Shown here one piece after another: positions 25,112 to 38,245 of a stretch of DNA of 64,000 bases; position 1 is the stretch's first letter; the number at the start of each line of letters is the position of its first letter. A model generated the notes under the pieces. The model saw only the letters and a list, made by a program, of their open reading frames with translations, searched no databases and had not been told where the DNA came from. The position numbers and the translations under genes are program-made. The DNA lies in the NCBI RefSeq assembly GCF_017654505.1, contig NC_054553.1, positions 10,747,558 to 10,811,557 on the forward strand. The letters run 5' to 3'. Source of the stretch: Polyodon spathula. Lineage: Eukaryota; Chordata; Actinopteri; Acipenseriformes; Polyodontidae.

Positions 25112-28100
25112 TCTGCATCTCCCTTTTGCTGTCAGTTTCAGTCACAATGGTAAGACAATCCTTTTACTTTTTAAGGTTTTCAGCATATATTATATAAATT
25201 TCTTTAGCAATAACAGACTGAGACAAATGCTCTTCAGAAGTGAAGACTCTTGACTTTGCTGCAGAATTTCACCTCTCACTTTCCTGGAGGAAATTGAGAC
25301 AGTAATTACAGAGGAAGGGAATGGTCACAACTCTCTCCAGAACTATTAAAACACCTTGCAGACTGCCAGCGCACATGGTGACACTATACTTCATTGACCA
25401 TAGTTATAAGATACATTCAAATCAATGTGTCTTTCTCATGTCTTTTTGGATGGTAAGTTTACATACATATATACAAATGTTAGTCTTAAGCAATGTAATG
25501 CATTTTAGCCGAGACGATACAATACTTACAAAGACCTGTCCTGACGATGCTCTCCTCAATGTGCTGTTTACTGCTCCCCAGGCAATGCCCAGCTGTGCTG
25601 CCTTCTTACCATGGTTATATTGTGGTTCACTCTAATCTTGTGCAGATAAAACAACAAAACTCACCACACTTTCAAAAAGGAAGTAAGCAAGGCGTTGAAC
25701 AGGAAACCAGCAGGGTTTCCCAAGGTTTGCGGGCAGTGTATTTAGTAAGAGCAGCTCTTCATTCAGAATGAAGCTTCCAGTTTGCCTCTTTACTTAGTCA
25801 CTTGGGATTAATGCAGCTTTTCTTGTAAAGGCTGATCAATGCCTTGGAGAGATCTCTCTCCCATTCTTAAACCCGGATTCAAGATACATGAATTTATCTG
25901 ATTCTAACCCTAACAGTGGAACTGGTAGTTAACTGAAATGGAGAGTTTATTAACTAACACAGCCACTCAAGCAGTGCATACTGTGATGAAATTCAGCTGC
26001 TACTACACTTTGAACTGAACCTCTGGTCACTCACATCACTTGCTGTTTTGCATAATTCTTTCAGAGAAACAGTGAAAACAGTATCTTTACAAAGAGTTCC
26101 CACTGCATTGTTCTTCCTGCCTTGTTATGCAAATCAATGGTAGTTCCCCATACCTTCCTTATGGCCCAATATCACTTTCTAAAGCACCTTGCATTAAATT
26201 TCCCATTTAAGTATAAACTAATCCAGAACTTGCTTAGCTTACAGAAGCAGATGAGAAATCCAGGGTAGTCTGACACAGGTAGGTTAATTGATAAACCAAA
26301 TCTGTCTGAGTTCAAATTATTCAAAAATCAGCACTTACAGTAATACTAAATAATTACTACATTTTAACGCTTTACTACATACTGTACAGTATGCATATCA
26401 TTTTACCAATCCTTAAATTGTAAGTAACATTAATTAGGGAAAAGACAGTCTGCCTTTTTTGAGTTCAAGTTAATCTTATGTAGTTGCAAAAAAAGAATTC
26501 CCAATGGGAGCTGCTTGCCCTGGAGAATATGGGATTATAATAGAATAAGCAGGAACCTGGCAGGCAGTATTGTCAAGCTGGAGGTTAGAGCACTCATCTT
26601 TCCCTTGAGTGAAAAAAGACTGAAGCCATCCACATTGCAAGACCACTGTATTAAAGTACGTCATGCTAACAAAATAATTCCAGTAAATCTCATCTAGATT
26701 TTACGATTTCTGTGAAATGTACCCGTTGTCATGTAATGTATGTCATGTAATGCAGAATCCTGTGAAAAGTGTAAATAGACTAAATTACCATTGATGCAAC
26801 AGGAGCCCGACAACCAGTTTATTTTGCTTCCAGTGAATGATAGAACACACTACATAGAGCTGCAATGAAAAATTGAGACAAACTACTCTACAGACAGTCT
26901 GTAATCTTGTAGAGGGAATATTCTGATGGCTTTCCAGTGCCATCTGCACTAAAGGTGGCCCTGCAATATACTAAGTGTAAATGATTTGATAGTGGTTCAA
27001 CACATTTCCCAGGACGCTGTATTTATATTGGAATATATCGATTGTGCTGTAAACCTCTGTGTACCCAGAACCTCAGACTTCTAAAATCAGACTCTGAAGT
27101 CAGTCTACTGTATATGCCAAGGAAGCAGCAGCAGCCAGCCCGTAAAGGGAAGAGAAAACAATCCATTTCATCTCTTTCATTACATCATGCTTGATTAGAT
27201 ATGCCAGATCTTTGTAATTAATTTGTAAGGCATACTGAAGATATTTTATGTTCTGCTGTTAGCATTAATCTTGCAGAAGAAAACCCTTTTGTCCCTTCTA
27301 TCTTACAGTTTTCCCAAACACACCCTTTGTTTACTAGAATACGCATCTTTCTTTGTAGTCTTTATAGTGTCTGATAATAACAAGGTCCACTTCCACTTTT
27401 ACACTCCATATTTCTTTAACCATTCACCCATATGCACTGACTTTTAAAATGACCAGGCTATAAATTAAATCACAGGAATAACTGGACACTTCAGAATCAA
27501 TAGTTTGCAACTTATATTGGGGAATATCTTTTTCATGATAAAGTTTCACTCTTCAGAAATTGGGACCCCTAGGCAGTATTCATGTCTGTCTGTCAGTAAC
27601 ATTCTATGATGATTTTGCACCAATATTGACCAAAGCTTTATCATATGCTGCTAGCCTCCTATAAACATTTTAGACTGAATTTGCCGATAAACCAATAAAC
27701 TCTCGATTTTACACAAATATGACTGCAGCCTCTAAATATACCTGCACTAATTTAGACTTTGAAATTAGTCTCCCAATAAAAAATAAACACATGCACACCA
27801 TCAACCATTTACCCAAAACTCAATAACTAGTGCCGCTGTAAATGTAATTCGCACAACACAGACATGCACACACACTGCGGCAGGCTGACAATGTATTGAC
27901 AACGAGTTCTCCTAATGAGGTTCTCCAGGTGGCTGTTTCTGGATCTGTAGTCAATGTAACCTTTCACATCTCAGCCCTCTGCTGCTCGCCTTGCTCTGTC
28001 AGGTTTATCAGTCTCAGGCCAGTAAAACACAAACCAGTGCGTCTTTCCAGAGATACACTGTGCGGGTCGAACACAGACCTTGTTCAACTATCTTCCAGTA

Positions 28101-31100
28101 CACTACAACCTGCAGTAATGCCATTTTCAGGGCTTTTATTTTTCCCTTTGAGAGTATTGTAAGTAAGTTTATTTTTCAGCCGAGCACTCAATGAGTCATT
28201 GTTACTGTTCCTGTAGTTCTTGGCTTTACGTTCACAACTGGGATCTGTAATTTCCACTGGGAGACACACATCTGGAAGGAGAAAAATAATCACTCTGGTA
28301 GAACAAGACCTGGAGTGTCTGGCCTTATAGGGTCAATTGAAAAAGCCCTGAGATTTGAGTTTTTACTTTCATTTTGCACTAAGTAAATATGGTACTAATG
28401 GGGAATACTCTCTTCAGTGAATTCTGTTTACTATCATTTCTGTCACAATGCCCTAGCCAGAATATAACAGGTGAAAGAAAACAAATTACTGATAATATCA
28501 CCCTGCATTAAATATAACTGGGGTAAAAGAAAACAAACTATTGATAATGGCATCCTCCTTAATATCAATGATATTTATATAAAGTTGAATTCCATCCCAA
28601 TTAATAATTGTGCTGTTGTTTAAAGACCCACATTTTTTAAATGTTTCAATATACACAGTAGTGCAATACTGAAATTGGATTTAAACCTTTTTCATGTTTA
28701 ATAAGTACAATGTGTCATACATTATAATAGGTGTTAACAACCAGTGAAGCCTCATGTAATCTGCTTTACACTACTTGAATGCTACATAACGCATTCTACA
28801 GTATATACACCAGGGGTTGCAAGGGGCTATTCATTTACAGTTTTACAAATCAGGCCGCACAGCATATAACCAAAAATCACACGCCCAACTAAACTGTACT
28901 GTAAGAATCTGGCGGGCACAGGGGTTCAATAGGCAAACCAGGAGGTTGAGACAGAGCCTACTGACACACTGGCAGAAGCAGAGCACAGAGCAGCAAAGCC
29001 TCTGATATTACATCACTTCCTCTCCGCTGAAGGTGTCACTCACACACCAATCCCCACACTGCACTTCCACCTTCACAACCCCTGGGGTAAGCTACAGTGC
29101 AGACCTCAAGATCAAATTATCATTCTTTAAAATGTTCTGTTTGCGGCACATTTCAGATTTAAAGCAGAATTGAATTTTATTTCAAGCTTTTTATAGTATC
29201 TCAACAAATCTGATTTCTGTATATTACACTGGACCAGTGACACAAGGTCCAATTCTTCGCTCATGTCACTTTTGCTTTATTGGGTAGAGGAACACACATA
29301 CATTACCTAATAACCCTATAATACGTATTAAAACCTTCATCCAGTCTCATAGCCATTTTGAGAAATGATAAGCATAGTGTGGAAGAAAAGCCCCAGCAAT
29401 ATGTCACTTTCCTCAAGGTATAAATGCTAATATCTATCGGGCTATTGTCTCACTAAGCTCTGGGGCCAAGAAGCCAAATATTGTATCAATACACTGTTGT
29501 CATTTTGATGTCTTCCATTGTCCACTGTATTTACACATCTGTTCAATAAAATCATGTTCTGCTAAATACTGGGTGTTTGTCTACTGAACTGATATGGAGA
29601 AACAAGTCCAATCAGCAGAGGTGCTTATTACAACAGTGTTTTTGTTGCTGAGGATTTCTCATTTCACCATCTGTGTTTACTATCAATTAGAAACCGCATT
29701 CTTAACAAAGATGACAGCATTGGGGGAGTTTCTATCCATAGCAAATTGTGGCTCTCCTTAGCCTCTGCACTCAAATCACTGTTTACACAGAGGAGGCACC
29801 GGGAGGATGCCTATGCTTCCATACACCACTATTCATTTTTCTACCAACAAGAAACAGCATCACACATCACCTTGATACCAGGGTCAAAGTGCATTTGCAG
29901 TCCATACTGTAAAGCAGATGCAGTTTGGCAGACAACATTCCAGATAATGCCACTGTCCATCTCTTTGCGAGGAGATCATTGACTGTTAGCTATGATTTGG
30001 ATTTTTAAGTTCTATATTTCACACATTTGCCATAATACTTATACTGCACATCACTACTGTACACTATTTTTGTTATTTTGCTATAGCATGGTAGCTGTTA
30101 TAGACAGGCCTATATTGCATCTCAGTGGATCCATTATAAAACTTTTTAGGTTAATTGTCACTGTTTTCCTTAGATATTCAAGGCTTCAAAGTAAGTAGGT
30201 TTTAATATGCCTTAATTTGATACTTAACTGCCCTGGGTTTTACTCATACTCTACATGAACAACACTGCTCAACATAATGTTTAATCAAGCATATCCATGT
30301 AACACCACAATGCCAGTTGATTCAGAGTAATATGAAGGCACAAGCTCAAATTGTTTCTGAGATACAAGGCTTTAAGTGGCATGAAAGAGTTTAGTTTTCT
30401 GATACTCATGCTTAAACTTGGCCTGCAGCGGCAGATTTGCAAACTAATACATGCTCCCCAAACGCAGATGTTTAAACATGAAAACCTAATTCCTAGGACT
30501 GTAGCTTCCCTACAGTATTAAACAGAGATGGCAAACACAAATCAAGAACATCTTGACATCACAGGACTCCCAGTTTGTGCTGTCATAATCTGTAGGCTAG
30601 TCCAATCCTTTTTTTAATTGACACACTGCTACACCGTATCACCAGGATAAAATGAAGCAGAATAAATGAGATTACAATCTCAAAGGATTTATTCTGATCA
30701 ATTGATCTTATAAAATTAATTTAAATAGCTAGAGTTATGGCTCCACAGCGTCATTAAAGATGTTTTCAAATGAAATGTCATCAGCACCTTTTCAGCTTGT
30801 TCCCACAGAAGTGACCTAATTACAGCACAATGAGGTTTCCTTTCAATGTTGTGCTTGGATTTCCAGCACCGTCTCCTGTAGCACAGTCCAGTTCCCAGAG
30901 GAAGTGGCTGCAGTGATGTCATCTCACTCAGACTCACATACCGCTCATGCAGCTGAACAGTAGTTTTCTTTGCTCCAGTAATGATCATCATTGAGAAGGT
31001 GAGAATGTGTCATGCATTTATTGCAAATTCATTAAATTTATCTGCTTGTTCACAATTATTTTGAATAGCTGGAAGGATCTAGAGTATCCAGGATCTGGAA

Positions 31101-32026
31101 CTAGAATAGGATTAAGTGTATTTGAACATGTGAATAGTTTTCATAATACAGGATATCATACGAGAGGTATGCATCGTGATGCCTTTGTATTATGATACAA
31201 GACCAAAAGCAAAACATAGCTCACTGTAGTTCACCAAGTGGTTTTCTAGAATAAGTGTGTTTTACAGTTGGTATGAATACTCCCTAACTCATTCCACTTT
31301 TGTTCTTTTAACAAAAATTGACTATCATTAACTAACTGATCATTTCATCTTATTATGCATCATACAAATAGCCAATTAGAATCATTACATTTATGGTGAT
31401 ACATATTTTTATCGTGACCTGCATGTGGCATTGGGGTGTCACATGCTGTCCAGCAAAAGAAAAGGGTGCCCACTTAGCCTTAAGTTTTCCGGGTCAGTTG
31501 AACCCCAGCAGGATGGAACATCTAGCTTTACCTCACTGTAGGCCAGATTGGGCGCAACAGTCCAGAAATGAACGATCGCCTCTTATTGACAGCTCTCTTC
31601 AAGCCTGTACAGCTTTGCTCCCCCTTCTTTGCTCTGTCTGATTTATGGAACACAGCCTACCTTTCTAACTCTACTGTCGTATGTGATCCCAACCCAATCA
31701 CACAAGCCACCCCTCCATCACTCACCATCCTCACAGTAACAACACAACCCAGTAACAGAATGTAAACGGGGACTCATTTAGCAAGGGAAACCTCCCAATT
31801 ATTAATGTGACAGTGCGCTCCCAAGAAGTATTCCTACACCAACCAGGTGTGACAACCTAACCCCTCCATTGAGAGCTAGCTAAGTCACACAGCCCCCCTC
31901 ACTAAAAAACTATGGAGTGGTACCCCTTCGGACACAGTACAATTCTACAAGGCATTCCAAAGTTTATAAATTTGGCCACTTTTTTAAAAATGTCTACACT
32001 AGTAGATTTTCATTGTTTTTAAGGTC
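25110..32026. other. Gene-free DNA, probable nhsl2 intron 1
   Basis: Only short, unsupported ORFs on either strand. No strong splice-flanked exon, tRNA or transposon boundary was recognised. The sequence is largely unique-looking and AT-rich. Confidence 0.4.
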
Positions 32027-32040
32027 TACACTAGGCTTTT

Positions 32041-32510
32041 TAATTTATTATTTTTTTTTTTAATTTAGTCATCGCCAATTGTTTTTACCCCAGTTTTCTC
32101 CCCAATTTGGATTGCCCAATTATAATTTTTATCCCGGTTCACTGCTGCAACCCCTCTGCGACTCGGGGCATGGAGGCTAAAACACGCGTCCTCCTAAACG
32201 TGTTCCTGCCAATTCGTCATTTTCGCACTGCGGATCCACAGCGAAGCCACCAGACCTATAGCGACAGAGGACAACACAGATCTGAATGGCTCCACTGCAG
32301 ACCTGCAGGCACCCTATCAGCCACAGGGGTCACTGGTGTGCGGTGAATCATGGATTGCCCAGCCAATCTAAACCCTCCCTTTCCAGGCGACGCTCGGCCA
32401 ATTGTGCGTCGCCCCCTAGGAACCCCCAGTCACGGTCAGCAATGACACAGCTTGGATTTGAACCTGCAATCTCCAGGCTATAGGGCACATCCTGCACTCC
32501 ACGCGGAGCT
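32041..32510 (-). mobile_element. tRNA-derived SINE (470 bp) with target duplications
   Basis: The exact 14-bp duplication tacactaggctttt flanks it at 32027-32040 and 32511-32524. Read on the minus strand, it starts at 32510 with a tRNA-like head whose B box is GGTTCAAATCC. A long body follows (gggcgacgcacaattggcc, attggggagaaaactggggt), and it ends in an A-rich tail (the T run at about 32048-32062 on the plus strand). The duplications are uninterrupted, so insertion is fairly recent. The family name is not certain. Confidence 0.88.
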
Positions 32511-32524
32511 TACACTAGGCTTTT

Positions 32525-34757
32525 GTAATACACAACCATTTACGAGATCAGTAGATCCATATGATCAAAAATATTAAACAAGTTATACTGCATCATGCAA
32601 TCATGCACCAGTATGCACAAAAATGTTATGCAAACACCAAAATGTTTCCAATCATTGTAATAAAAAGTGAAAGAAAATGTTAGGTTGACAATCTCCTGAG
32701 GGTTTGCAAATTGTAATCAGTTCATTCCTCACAATTGCTTCCACACTGCATTGTCCAAATTAAACACTGTGGGAAAAACCACTTAAACAATTTCCTGTCA
32801 TATAACAGACAGCATTAATAAATCTACCCTGTGCTGCTTAATATCATCAGTGACTCATTTAACAATGACGCAAACCGTAGATAGAGAAAAAGACACACCG
32901 AAATGGCACTATGTAATCCCAGGACCAGCAATGAAGCTGGAATCGGAGCAACAGTGATAAAAGTTCTGAGGAACATAATATCCAACCACTGCTAACTGAC
33001 AACAATGCCAAACTGCCAGTCCATGTCAACACAAAGACAGCTATTGTGGCATCGCTAGATTGCAGGTATGGGTGCATTATTATTTGATACAGTTACTGCT
33101 TCAATAAAAAGCTAAGATAAGGAAGTGACAATGGCACCAACCACACTATACTCACAGCATGGGCTCCGATTTCCAGGTTTCTCTGGATGTAATTACACTT
33201 GTCCCCCTAAAATAATGCTGCTGTTTAATCTTATTTCACCTGTTAATGCTGAGGTTATCCCTTCGGTAACGTCTATAACTATTATAAACCAGAAATGTGT
33301 TCTTTATCAATGAAAACATATTTCATTTTGGGTGTTGAATGGGTGTTTTTCCATGAACAAAACTAAGTAATCATCATGAGTACTTAATTAGTATAAAATA
33401 AGGTAATACACAACACTGTCAAAACAATATTACCTTTTATTAGACTGAAAAGAAAAACTATAAAAAATGCATGATAATACAAATAGGGTCACCTCCCAAG
33501 GAAATTCTTGTACCTCAAAAGTTATAAAACATATATTTCTTAGATTTTTGAGGAGTGGTTACAACCTGCCTTATATAGATCAGATAGGTTTACAACAAGA
33601 TGATAACAACACATTCCACTGTAAACCACAGTCAATTTACAGTACAATCTTACAGTGGACGATAGGAAATTTAGTATACTGAATTTCCCAGAATACCATC
33701 TCTTGAAGCGACATGACCAGCTGCACTTACTGTCCTGCTAAAATCCAGGGCTGGCCATTGCTGGTATTTCTCACACACAACACATACCTTCCTGTTGGCA
33801 TGAGTCTTTCCAGCTGGAACTGCACAGATACACTGGTCAATTCTGAGCCCTTAACTGGCCAACTTAACCACTTCACAAACTTAAAAGGAAACAAATTACA
33901 TTTTAAGGAATACTTTAAATGAAATGTGTTCATCAATAAATGCTGAGACATTAATAGAAGGTCCAGCGTACATTTACAGTATTTCTAGCAATAAAGTATC
34001 TGACCCTGATTACTGCTCTAGAAATAATTGCTAAAAATATAGCTAACTTAGGAAAGGAAAGGGCATGTATCCAAGTCCTAATTCAGGTGTAATTGCCTTC
34101 GATTTCAATCACAAATATACAAGCTTGGACACAGTTCATGAGAAAATACACAAAACTGAAATATGACTCAGGTCTAACAATAGTCTTTTATGTGTTTTTA
34201 CTAGAAGCAAAAATAATGGTTAATAAAAAAATAAAAAAAATAAAAGATTTTACATAAAGTCCACAGCTGTACTGTATATATCCTCTTCCTTTATAGGCAG
34301 GTGGTTATCAACAAACCAGTAGTAATCCTTGAAGTAAAATCTATACCTTAAATTGCTGGTCTTCAGTTTCTCGTCTGAGAAACCCAAAGCTATTACATTA
34401 ACAACTGAAGTTTGCAGAGATGTTTCCAATATGCACAACATCTTTACAGTGTGAGGGCCGTCACCAAGTCTTGCTCAAAGATTCCTTGTGTGACTCACCA
34501 GGTAGGATAATTTTCTCCCTTTGTATCTGTATCCAGTTATAGAAACAGGCTGGTAACCTCTATAGGATCAAGTGCCTGAATATAAAACAAGCAGCAGAGA
34601 GTCCTTATCTGGAACAAACAGGAGTCCACAGCATTGCAGCAAGGCAGAAGATGGCGAAATGTGCGGCTCACATATAAAAAAGGGTTTTTATACCTTTTTA
34701 GAAAAGACCAGACCTTTCTTCCACTTTCCAGTACTCCCCTGCTCATCAGATATCACA
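32525..34757. other. Gene-free DNA
   Basis: Short ORFs only; no splice-supported exon, RNA gene or element boundary seen. Confidence 0.4.
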
Positions 34758-34765
34758 CCATAGGT

Positions 34766-35100
34766 CAGGGATTCCCAACCCTGGTCCTGGGAACCACATA
34801 TGTCTTCTGGTTTTCATTCCAACTGAGCTCTCAAATGCTTAACTAAACCCTTAATTGAAGTAATAATTTGCTCTAATTAGACCTTTTTACTTGTTTTCAG
34901 CTCTGAAACAATTGCAGATTTAAAGTTAGCTATAACATTTTATAAGTAATTTGAACTCTGCAGCTTTTTAGGTGCTGAGAACAATTAAAAAGGTCTAATT
35001 AAGCAAATTGTTAGTTCAATTAAGGGTCTAGTTCAGTAATTGAGAGCTCAGTGGAAATGAAAACCAAAACACACACTGTCCCCAGGACCAGGCAGCCCTG
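34766..35100. mobile_element. Foldback hAT-type MITE (335 bp)
   Basis: Flanked by an exact 8-bp duplication ccataggt (34758-34765 and 35101-35108), the length made by hAT transposases. The ends are inverted (left CAGGGATTCCCAACCCTGG, right complement CAGGGCTGCCTGGTCCTGG). The inverted match continues inward (gagctctcaa, cttaattgaa, aattagacctttttA) almost to the centre, so the whole element folds back on itself. It has no coding capacity and depends on a transposase from elsewhere. Confidence 0.92.
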
Positions 35101-35108
35101 CCATAGGT

Positions 35109-36963
35109 CTACTTGCCTCACATGTCCCAGAAGTTGTTATTTTCACAGAAGAGGTAACACTTTGTACCGTGCATTCCTTTTTACTGAGAACCTTTGTAAC
35201 CTGAAGGTTACTCATCCTTAGGACGCTACCCTAGAAGTTCTCAGATTCCAATGTCACACACACACAGCATAGCATATTGTTGGTCAGCTTGTTTTAAGTG
35301 ACAGGCTAGTTTCATAAAGCAATGTTAATTTGTCTTAATGTCGGGTTATTTGGGACCTATGTTACTACACCTTGTTTGAGTCGTTGCCTGTGTGCATGCT
35401 AAAACCTTTATTGAATGACTGTTTGGTATTTCTACTGTCCAATAAATGGAACCACAAGAGTTAAACAGGCTACTGCAAATACAAGCCCTGAATTTAATAA
35501 ACAGGCTTAGACAATATAATGTACAATTTAAAAAACTCAAGATCCTACCAAATTTTATATCATTTATATCTATAGTGAGGGTCTGAGAAAAAAAAAAATG
35601 CTGATATTATTTACTATTTAGCCTGCTACTCTGGATACACCAAGCCTGACAGGATATTGAACACCTCAACTCCACAGCCAGTAAACTCTGGATATACATA
35701 TAGATTTACGGCCCAATAACCTTTTCTATCAGGTTGGAATCCCTGTAATAAATGTAACCAAATGCCAACATAAAATAAAAACGTCCTTATTCACTCTGCT
35801 TACTGGAAGAATTTCTAATCTACTGGTACCGAGATTTTTTTTTCCTAGCTAAAAAGTTGTCTGTAAAATAAATTGATACCAATGCTCTAATGACCCTCTA
35901 TTGACCCTCTTGCCAATTCAACACATAGTTCTGTCCTGTCAGTTCAGAGTTAGACTTGTTTCAATTTTAGTAGTTTTCCTATATTGCATCAACATGCCCA
36001 CTTACCTCCTTTACTCCTGGAAAGAGTTAAATACTCAGATTTCTCCATGTCTTTGTGGTGAGCAAAGCTCCCAAAGTAGCATCCAGAAAGCACACAAGGG
36101 ACTAGCAGAAAGTGAGACAGAGTTGGAGTAAACGTAAGGTCCCATACAGCACAGGCTGCCAGGGAGGTGGTGTGTGTGTGTGGAGGGGGGCTGAACTTCC
36201 TTCAGTCTGGTCCAGGGAGAAAGAAAGGAAATGAGCAGGAACTGAATGTTTTAGCAAGCTCCCCTCTGCCTATTGTCAGGACTCTGTCCCCCTTTCCTTC
36301 CCAGTATTAATGTTTTTTCCTGCTTTTGCTGGGGAGAACTACTTTTTTTTTTAATAATGTAGTTCTATGAGCCAAGACAGCGATCATGATTTGGGGTTTT
36401 GTTGAAATACAAAACAAAATAATGTACATCTAAAGACAAATTTAAAAATGGTCTCAAATAAGCCTTAGAAAACAGAGTATAAAGATGTATTACACAGACT
36501 AATATTCACAGAACAAAACATTAGATAGCTGAACAGAACTAACTTGAACTTATTATCCAGAGTCTCAGCTCCACCCCTCTCCTGCTTCAGCACAGCTGGA
36601 GTCACTGAAGGCAAGGCAGACAGGCCCTCTTTGAACTGACACGGAGACTTCAGCCGTCGTTCAGGGTATTGTGCGTAATACTCGTTAAGTGTTTTCCTCT
36701 TGTGCCCCATTTTCAAATCAAACTCGTAACTGTCATCGTATATACCTATAGCAAAAGCCTACCTACACCTTAACTCACTAATTTCAAAGTAGGTGCTTTG
36801 AATGACAGGCGCTGTAGCTGGCAAATGAAAGTTCGAGATTTAATGAGCTTTACCGATAAAAATCGAAAAGTAGCAAGCCTAACTATACTCTTATTCCTTT
36901 CAGCAGGCCTGGGCTTGATTCTAATCCTGCTTGAGATGTTCAGGTCAGAACTGCGGTACCTGG
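35109..36963. other. Gene-free DNA with a weak candidate exon
   Basis: Mostly unremarkable. The minus-strand ORF from 36716 (second ATG at 36710 in a good Kozak context, gaaaATGG) starts MGHKRKTLNEYYAQYPERR and looks protein-like for about 50 residues. No donor with the phase needed to join nhsl2 exon 2 was seen, so it is not called as a gene. Confidence 0.3.
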
Positions 36964-37133
36964 CAGCACCCTTACCACAGTAAAAACTTAGCAAACTGTA
37001 ATAAATAATGCATAATGAAAGCATGGTAATGCACAGGTAAGCACTGCAAAGTCTAGAGAGGTATTGTAAAACATATTAAATAATGGCAAATCATGGTAAA
37101 CTCTGGTAAATGCATTACCATAGGAAAACTGCT
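36964..37133. repeat. Dispersed GTAAA-rich repeat (MITE-like)
   Basis: The stretch acccttaccacagtaaaaac ... catggtaaactctggtaaat ... taggaaaactgc has related pieces at 40495-40562 (acccttataaaggtttccca, cacagtaaaagcatagcaaa) and, inverted, at about 45140-45160 (aaacctttataaggg). The solo LTR at 37134 sits inside it. Class is unknown. Confidence 0.55.
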
Positions 37134-37760
37134 TGTCACAGAGACGGCCGAAGTGGGCGGCGTCAGAACCAGGAAAGGTAAGGCAATACACAAAACACAG
37201 AACGGATGAAATGAAGTGATGAAGACGCCTGTTGGCGCCGGTTTAATACAAAATAAAAGGTTTAACAAACACGAAAAACACAGGACACGGCACTCTACGC
37301 CAAAATAAACAAACAAACGAAAACAGAATAAACTTAACAAAACGGTGCACGGACAGACACTGACAAACACGGTGAGCAGATACTTTGTTATTATTACTAC
37401 TTTACTTATTTCCTCCGTCTCCAATCCCGTTCTCCGCTCACCGAACACCCAACCCCAGTATGTGCCAACGTGCATCTATATATACTATTGTGCTGGGATT
37501 CAATTACCAATTAATTATTCACTTGAATCCCAGCACGTGAATTAATAAAGTGCAATTCCCCGTGCTCACATATTACTACATTTTACTTGCACGTGAAGTG
37601 CTGTGCAATCCTCGTGCCTAAATACACATATACATTTTTAAACACTCGTGTTACACAGACCCGTTTATATCCCGTGTACCAATGTCTATACACCAACATT
37701 TAAACACACCACACGCAACACATAACAGATAATATACACAGGGGCGGGCACTTTGTTACA
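37134..37760 (-). mobile_element. Solo LTR (627 bp), gypsy/retrovirus-like
   Basis: It starts TGTCACAGAG and ends TTTGTTACA (TG...CA ends with an imperfect inverted repeat), with an exact 5-bp target duplication ctgct at 37129-37133 and 37761-37765. On the minus strand it reads as an LTR: an upstream part, a TATATATAG box near 37485-37477, a transcribed part, and an A/T-rich poly(A) region before the end. No internal coding region remains, so it is a recombination product. A 14-bp inverted repeat sits just upstream of the TATA box. Confidence 0.85.
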
Positions 37761-38098
37761 CTGCTACATTACAGTGATCAACTTTTATAAAGAGCACTGT
37801 GTCTGACTATAGCCACTGCCATTATCCCTCACCTACAAGCACCAATTAAAAAAATTAATTAATACCGTTCAGGAAAATAAAATAGCCATGGGTCTGAATA
37901 ATGTTTGGTTCCACTGTATATAAAACACGATGCCAGTCCTTCCTTCCGGTGTGCTCTCACTGCTTCACAGCACAGGATATTGAGAGATATTGCCATGGCC
38001 TTGCCATCGCTTTGGCAACACCCACCTCTCCAACGCAATCAATGGAATTAAACACTTATGAGGTCATTGCTAACCCAACAGGGTTGAGCGACTCTGTT

Positions 38099-38245
38099 GC
38101 CATACCATCTTGGGTTCTGATCTCATCACACTGAAATTAGGTCTGGTCAGTACTTGGATGGAGGACAGCTATAGAAAGCAGTGATGGTGGCTCAGTAAGG
38201 AGTTTGCACTCTAGCATCTAGTCCAGAACCTGTTCAAGCTTCTGC
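38099..38245 (+). mobile_element. 5S rRNA-like plus tRNA-like SINE head
   Basis: gccatacca at the start, ctgatctcatc, and ggtctggtcagtacttggat match the 5S rRNA 5' end, middle and box C region, with an internal deletion. About 25 bp later comes tggctcagtaagg, a good tRNA A box, then acctgttcaagcttc in B-box position. A 5S-tRNA tandem head is known from chimeric SINEs such as AmnSINE1. This copy is degenerate and its tail is not recognised. Confidence 0.6.

Noticed and set aside
37141..37480. 140-residue minus-strand ORF with Cys/Phe-rich sequence as a membrane protein
   Set aside because: It lies entirely within the solo LTR and has no family features.
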